From the NCBI GenBank assembly GCA_007122045.1, contig SKJM01000795.1, positions 1 to 9,422 of the forward strand: DNA of 9,422 bases. The letters run 5' to 3'. The position numbers and the translations under genes were made by a program. Below are positions 5,710 through 9,422 of this stretch, piece by piece. The stretch comes from Planctomycetales bacterium. Lineage in GTDB: Bacteria > Planctomycetota > Planctomycetia > Pirellulales > Thermoguttaceae. The notes under the pieces are model-generated. The model saw only the letters and a list, made by a program, of their open reading frames with translations. It had not been told where the DNA came from and made no database searches. Every line of letters starts with the position of its first letter. The stretch's first letter is position 1.

Positions 5710-6849
5710 TCACTGCTTGCGTTTGGCGGAACGCTTTTCGCCGCGCCGGCCGGCGCGCTCCAGGATCGCCACCAGCAGCAGTACGCAGGCTACCATCAGC
5801 AGGACCACGCACGCCCCGGCCGTGTTGACCTGATGCAGCAACAGGGCCCCCAGCCCGCAGGTGGCCGTGGCCAGGTAGATGGTGAGCACGGCCTGGGGCT
5901 TGGTCATCCCCAGTGCCACCAGGCGGTGGGAAAAGTGGCTTTTGTCGCCGTGGAAGGGGCTGCGGCCCTGGCGGAGCCGGATGCCGATGACGCTGATCGT
6001 ATCGTACAGCGGCACGGCCAGCACGCACAGCGGCGCCAGGATGGCGTGCCGCGGGGCGCTGCCGCCGGCAAACGTGGCCGTCAGCGTCGTCATGGCCAAT
6101 AGATAGCCGGTGAAATAGGCGCCGGAGTCGCCCATGAACAGCCGGGCCGGCGGCCGATTGTGCCACAGAAACCCCGCCAACGCACCCACGAGAATCAGCA
6201 GGAACCCCCCGATGAAAAGCTGCGGTTGGTCGGTGGTGGGGTCAGGCGCCAGGAGCATCACCGCGGCCAGCATCGCCGCGCCGATGGCCGCCACACCGGC
6301 CGACAGGCCGTCCATGTTGTCGAGCATGTTGAACGAGTTGACCAGGCCGACAATCCACACGATGCTCAGCACGGCGGTGAGCCAAGGGACGTCGAGGAAC
6401 ACGGTCAGGCGCCAGCCCAGGGCGACCATGACGGCGGCAACGGCCGTCTGTACGCCCAGGCGGACGCGCCAGTCGAGCCCGCGGCGGTCGTCGACCAGCC
6501 CGAGCAGCAGCAGCACGGTGCCGCCGGCCAGCAGGGTCCACAGCCGGCCCGACTGCTGCCACAACCCGGGCAGGTGCGGCGCGACGAAGGCAGGCAGCCA
6601 AGCGGGCGGGGCGGTCGGGGCGCCGCCGCGCAGCAGCAGCCCCAGGGCCACTTGCCCGGCCGCCAGGGGCAGCACGACGGCCAGCCAGATGGCCAGCCCG
6701 CCGCCGGTGGGCATGGGCGCGGCGTGAATTTTTCGCTCGCCCGGGTGGTCGATCAGCCCCAGGGCCGGACTGATGCGCCGGGCAACCCAGCCGGCGGCCA
6801 GGGCAACGGCCAGGCTGGGCAGCAGCGAGCCGACGACGAGCCACGTCAT
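5710..6849 (-). CDS. wecA: WecA/TagO-type undecaprenyl-phosphate sugar-1-phosphate transferase
   Basis: A 379-residue polytopic membrane protein of the MraY/WecA (PNPT) superfamily. These enzymes transfer a sugar-1-phosphate from a UDP-sugar to undecaprenyl phosphate at the inner membrane, the first step of surface-polysaccharide assembly. Signatures in order: LIDHPGERKIHAAPMPTGGG (32-51), LLGLVDDRRGLDW with the Asp120-Asp121 pair (115-127), NSFNMLDNMDGLSAG (171-185), NRPPARLFMGDSGAYF (231-246) and the cytoplasmic His-rich loop FHGDKSHFSHRL (299-310). The hydrophobic pattern gives roughly ten to eleven membrane segments. The HGDKSHFSHRL loop places it with WecA/TagO enzymes and not with MraY; the sugar (GlcNAc is usual) is not determined by sequence. 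The start is the ATG 7 bases after GGAGG, overlapping the stop of the DUF4416 gene as ATGA, which implies translational coupling. The basic C-terminal tail RRGEKRSAKRKQ is probably cytoplasmic. Confidence 0.93.
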   Translation of the reverse strand: MTWLVVGSLLPSLAVALAAGWVARRISPALGLIDHPGERKIHAAPMPTGGGLAIWLAVVLPLAAGQVALGLLLRGGAPTAPPAWLPAFVAPHLPGLWQQSGRLWTLLAGGTVLLLLGLVDDRRGLDWRVRLGVQTAVAAVMVALGWRLTVFLDVPWLTAVLSIVWIVGLVNSFNMLDNMDGLSAGVAAIGAAMLAAVMLLAPDPTTDQPQLFIGGFLLILVGALAGFLWHNRPPARLFMGDSGAYFTGYLLAMTTLTATFAGGSAPRHAILAPLCVLAVPLYDTISVIGIRLRQGRSPFHGDKSHFSHRLVALGMTKPQAVLTIYLATATCGLGALLLHQVNTAGACVVLLMVACVLLLVAILERAGRRGEKRSAKRKQ

Positions 6850-7394
6850 AACGCCGCCTCCGCGCGCAGCCGCTGGTGCAGGTACTCGCGGCAGCGGGTG
6901 AAGAAAGCCTGGTAATCGGCCCGGCGGTAGTCGGCGAAGGTGAAATCGTGATGCTCCCATCGCCCGTGCCGGAAAAACAGCGTCACCTCGGCGTAGATTC
7001 CGCGGGCGAGGTAGACGCGGTGGGCGAAGTCCTTGGTCGACGAGAGCACGAGCTTGCCGAGGGTCAGGTAGCCGGGGTCGAGGTTCAGCGGCCGCGGCTC
7101 GGCGTGGCGATGCCCGGCGGCGTACTGCTCCTCCCAGCGGTTGGTGGCCAGCTTCGTCTCGACCGTCTCGTCGAGCGCGTAGGGCTTTTCAAACGCGAGG
7201 AACACCTTCCGCAGGCCCTCGCCCATGGTGGCTCGGTAGTAGTCGGTCTGGTCGAAGCGGAAAACGGGGCTTTCCATGGCAACCGGGCCGAACTCGGCCA
7301 CCGCCCGCTGCCGCGCCCACGCCAGCGCCGCCTCGTGCCGGCTGAACGCCGCCAGAATACGCAGGGCAGGAGAATGGGGGGCGGGCTGGCCCAT
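6846..7394 (-). CDS. DUF4416 family protein
   Basis: A 182-residue soluble protein matching the DUF4416 family along its full length: RILAAFSRHEAAL near the start, EFGPVAMESPVFRFDQTDYY (34-53), MGEGLRKVFLAFE (57-69), KLATNRWEEQYA (81-92), then the highly characteristic RPLNLDPGYLTLGKLVLSST (101-120) and KDFAHRVYLARGIYAEVTLFF (121-141), ending with DYRRADYQAFF. No enzymatic function is established for the family to my knowledge. The stop overlaps the ATG of the WecA-like gene by 4 bases, so the pair is almost surely one operon, with this gene first. The start is the ATG at 7394, although no strong ribosome site precedes it; an in-frame TTG at 7427 would add 11 residues without family resemblance. 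A TACAAT lies on this strand at 7462-7457 but lacks a convincing -35 box. Confidence 0.93.
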   Translation of the reverse strand: MGQPAPHSPALRILAAFSRHEAALAWARQRAVAEFGPVAMESPVFRFDQTDYYRATMGEGLRKVFLAFEKPYALDETVETKLATNRWEEQYAAGHRHAEPRPLNLDPGYLTLGKLVLSSTKDFAHRVYLARGIYAEVTLFFRHGRWEHHDFTFADYRRADYQAFFTRCREYLHQRLRAEAAL

Positions 7395-7411
7395 GGAACT
7401 AGCCGAATGGT

Positions 7412-7544
7412 GGAAAGTGCCGGGCAACGAATCAATTGCGTATGAACCGATTGCATATTGTACCAGGCACGCGCCGACATGGCGAAAGGGGGCACGGCAC
7501 CGTGCCCTGCCACAGCACTATTGTAGCACTGCCCGGCACCTTCC
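7412..7544. repeat. Inverted repeat with a central palindrome
   Basis: GGAAAGTGCCGGGCA at 7412-7426 recurs in reverse complement at 7530-7544 with one mismatch (15 bases). Between them lies GGGCACG-GCAC-CGTGCCC at 7490-7507, a 7-base-pair hairpin. AGCACT is also repeated directly at 7514-7519 and 7525-7530. The arrangement resembles another REPIN-like unit, of a family different from those at 1578 and 5575. Confidence 0.55.
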
Positions 7545-7709
7545 GGTGGGGCCAAAACGAACTGGGCGGAAAAAGCCCCAGGGCAGCGCAAGCCCACAAC
7601 TTTGTTGCTACGACCCGATCCCGAACTTCAGCCGGAGCGCGGAGTGCCTTGACTTGCCAACTCCGGGTGGTCATCCTAGCCTTCGGAAGACGAGCTTCTG
7701 TACCCAACC

Positions 7710-7718
7710 GGAGGTGAT
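7710..7718 (+). promoter_or_regulatory. Extended ribosome-binding site fixing a GTG start
   Basis: GGAGGTGAT is complementary over nine bases to the usual 3' end of 16S rRNA (ATCACCTCC). It places the start at GTG 7721, 6 bases after GGAGG. The nearer ATG at 7717 leads to a 13-codon dead end, so GTG is the functional choice. Confidence 0.8.
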
Positions 7719-7720
7719 GT

Positions 7721-9422
7721 GTGTTTCGCTGCTGCCGTGTAAGCGGGTCCGAACGTGAAAGCCTCGCAAAAGATCGCCGTGGCCTGTCCCCCTCACTCGC
7801 CCACGTTAACGGCGTGTGCGGCTTCCTGGCCGCTGCCGCAGCTCTGGGCGCGTGCCTGGCCCTTGCCTCGGCCGCCCGTGCCGAGACGCCTGCCGGTTAC
7901 TTGCAGAAGCAGCCGAGGCCGGTGTTCAAGGAAGGGCACGGGCTGCCGCGGCTGACGCGCTTCGGGTGGACGCTGCCGTTCGAGGCGCGGGTGGAACTGG
8001 CCCGGCACTGGGGCTACGCGCTCGAGTTGGGCGGCTACGCTACCGAGAAGGTCGCGTCGCGGCTCGACGATCCCGACTCGCTCGAATCGCGGCTGGTCGA
8101 ACTGGCCCGCTCCGAGCCGGAAACGTTCCCGTTGCAGGTGATCCTTTCGCGCGACCTGCCCACCGGCGACGTCAACGCGGTGGCCGAGCCGCCCACCGTG
8201 GCCGCCACCGCGCCGCCCAAGGACGCCGCGCCCGCCAAACCGGCCGACGACGCGCACTTCCGCCGGGCGGGCGCGAATCCGCCGGGCGACCCGTGGACCC
8301 GCGATGCCAAGGGCGAACTGGTCGAGGGCAGGCGGGTGTGGAGCCCCGAGGCGGCCGACGACGTCATCGCCGGCGCCGCGGCCCTGCGGGCCGAGCCGCT
8401 GGGGGAAATTGCGCGCCGGGCGCCGGTTGCCATCGTGCTCAACGGCGGCGAGTACGCGCTGAACGTGCTCGGCTTCGCCCGAAAACACTGGGAGCAGGAC
8501 CCCCGCATCGAGGCGGCCCGCGGCGAAACGCCCTGGTTCGAGTACATCTCGCAGCGCAAGGCGTACATGGAGCGGCACATTGCCGAGGCCGTCCGCCGCG
8601 CCGCGCCCGACCGGCAGCTTTACATCTACTACACGGCCGGCGGCGGCACGCACCGCTACCGATACGGCGGTTGGGCCAACTGGGCCTACGGGTTCGACTG
8701 GATGCAGCACGTTTCCGACCTGCCCAGCAACGAGTTCTACTACCGCCACTACAACAGCGGCTGGACCGGCGATATGAGCATGCTCACGCAGGCGCTCAAC
8801 GCCAAGGGATACGAACTCGAGTTCGGCAAGCCGCTGGGTTATAACTGGCTGTGCGCCGGCTGGCCGCGCGGCGAGGACGACGAGGCGAAGCAGCGCGGCC
8901 TGGGCGATTTGGAACGCTACATGGGCTTCCTGAAGTGCCTGTACACGACCGGCATGGTTGGCGGGAACGCCGGCTACTACGCCTTTCCCGAAGGCGGGTT
9001 CGGCGCCGAGTTCCCCGACGGCGAGCCGCCGCACTGGCTGCGGCAGATGATCGTGCTGGCCCACGCCCACGCACTGTTCACCCACCTGGAAGGCTACCTT
9101 CGCAATGGCGACCTCGTGCCGGGGCCGAACATGCACGTGTGGTCGAAGTCGCAGCCGGCCTACGAGCTGCCCGCGGACGATGACACCGTCCGCGTGGTTG
9201 CCCGCCGGCACCGGGAGCAGCCCGAGTGGCTCATCGCCGTCTGGGCGGCCGCCGGCGACGCCCGCGAGGTGACCGTCGACGTGCCCGACCTGGGCGACGT
9301 GCGCCTGCACGCCCGGCCCGCCGGATCGGTGTACATTTTGGAGCCCGACCGGCCCGGCGCCGCCCGCACCCGGCTGATCGACCGCGACCCGATGTTCCCC
9401 TCGCAATCGGCCCGTCAGATTC
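7721..9422 (+). CDS. Large secreted hydrolase-like protein, 3' end outside the window
   Basis: At least 567 residues, open to the window edge with no stop. I do not recognise a named family with certainty. A long polar n-region (with Arg19-Arg20) precedes a hydrophobic core FLAAAAALGACLALAS (35-50) and an ARA-E cleavage-like site near 54, so it is probably exported. Residues 70-145 and 230-460 read like two parts of a (beta/alpha)8 glycoside-hydrolase-type barrel: APVAIVLNGGEYAL (234-247), RQLYIYYTAGG (299-309), WAYGFDWMQHVSDLP (321-335), YNWLCAGW (374-381) and YMGFLKCLYTTGMVGGNAGYY (400-420). A Pro/Ala-rich stretch (157-177) separates them. Residues 486-540 (VRVVARRHREQPEWLIAVWA ... ARPAGSVYIL) look like a C-terminal beta-sandwich of such enzymes. 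NGGE may hold a catalytic acid, but this is only a guess. The long open frame antisense to it (7793-9406) is a GC-driven shadow. The start is fixed by an exceptional ribosome site; GTG at 7814 would give a more typical signal peptide but has none. Confidence 0.8.
   Translation, partial: MFRCCRVSGSERESLAKDRRGLSPSLAHVNGVCGFLAAAAALGACLALASAARAETPAGYLQKQPRPVFKEGHGLPRLTRFGWTLPFEARVELARHWGYALELGGYATEKVASRLDDPDSLESRLVELARSEPETFPLQVILSRDLPTGDVNAVAEPPTVAATAPPKDAAPAKPADDAHFRRAGANPPGDPWTRDAKGELVEGRRVWSPEAADDVIAGAAALRAEPLGEIARRAPVAIVLNGGEYALNVLGFARKHWEQDPRIEAARGETPWFEYISQRKAYMERHIAEAVRRAAPDRQLYIYYTAGGGTHRYRYGGWANWAYGFDWMQHVSDLPSNEFYYRHYNSGWTGDMSMLTQALNAKGYELEFGKPLGYNWLCAGWPRGEDDEAKQRGLGDLERYMGFLKCLYTTGMVGGNAGYYAFPEGGFGAEFPDGEPPHWLRQMIVLAHAHALFTHLEGYLRNGDLVPGPNMHVWSKSQPAYELPADDDTVRVVARRHREQPEWLIAVWAAAGDAREVTVDVPDLGDVRLHARPAGSVYILEPDRPGAARTRLIDRDPMFPSQSARQI

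Larger units (their letters stand above)
7395..7720. other. Divergent intergenic region with palindromes
   Basis: These 326 bases separate the DUF4416 gene (minus) from the secreted protein (plus). They hold the inverted repeats described at 7412-7544, two ATTGTA sites (7457-7462 and 7520-7525; TACAAT on the minus strand) and a TTGACT at 7649-7654 that could be a -35 box for the plus-strand gene, though CATCCT at 17 bases is a poor -10. No other gene is supported. Confidence 0.6.

Noticed and set aside
6160..6915. Plus-strand frame of 251 codons
   Set aside because: Gln/His/Gly-rich antisense shadow of the membrane transferase.
7793..9406. 537-codon open frame on the minus strand
   Set aside because: It lies antisense to the secreted protein, whose frame has real domain-like content, a signal peptide and an excellent ribosome site. 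The antisense product is low-complexity Gly/Val/Arg/Ala sequence, typical of GC-rich shadows.

Overview
The window is a GC-rich bacterial chromosome segment. Gene content and style (GDP-mannose dehydratase, WecA/TagO-type transferase, a DUF4416 protein, a secreted ARPP-1/DUF6569 protein, a large secreted hydrolase-like protein, many dispersed palindromic repeats) suggest a Planctomycetota genome, perhaps of Pirellulales type. That assignment is an inference from protein flavour; there is no rRNA or marker gene to fix it.

Layout. Left part (about 1-2225): a possible 41-residue membrane protein (minus) and a stand-alone ImmA/IrrE-family metallopeptidase (minus). A 570-base divergent intergenic region follows, carrying a REPIN/MITE-like inverted repeat flanked by 11-base direct repeats, then a single-domain response regulator (plus). 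Centre (2225-3142): a near-consensus sigma70 promoter driving tRNA-Ala(CGC), and a small HNH nuclease-like gene converging on it. Right-centre (3143-7394, all minus): gmd with its own good promoter, a secreted ARPP-1/DUF6569 protein, a compact REP-type repeat cluster, and a translationally coupled pair, DUF4416 followed by a WecA/TagO-type phosphoglycosyl transferase. Right edge (7395-9422): a divergent intergenic region with palindromes, then a large secreted protein on the plus strand that runs off the window.

How they fit. gmd makes GDP-4-keto-6-deoxymannose and the WecA-like enzyme loads the first sugar phosphate on undecaprenyl phosphate, so the minus-strand block reads as surface-polysaccharide synthesis. 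The DUF4416 gene overlaps the transferase by 4 bases and is probably co-translated with it. The right-edge protein resembles an exported carbohydrate-active enzyme but its activity is not established. The response regulator has no output domain and no partner kinase here. No CRISPR array, phage module, transposase or obvious defence system is present. The least explained features are the repeats, the altered metal motif of the ImmA-like protein, and the unresolved start of the response regulator.
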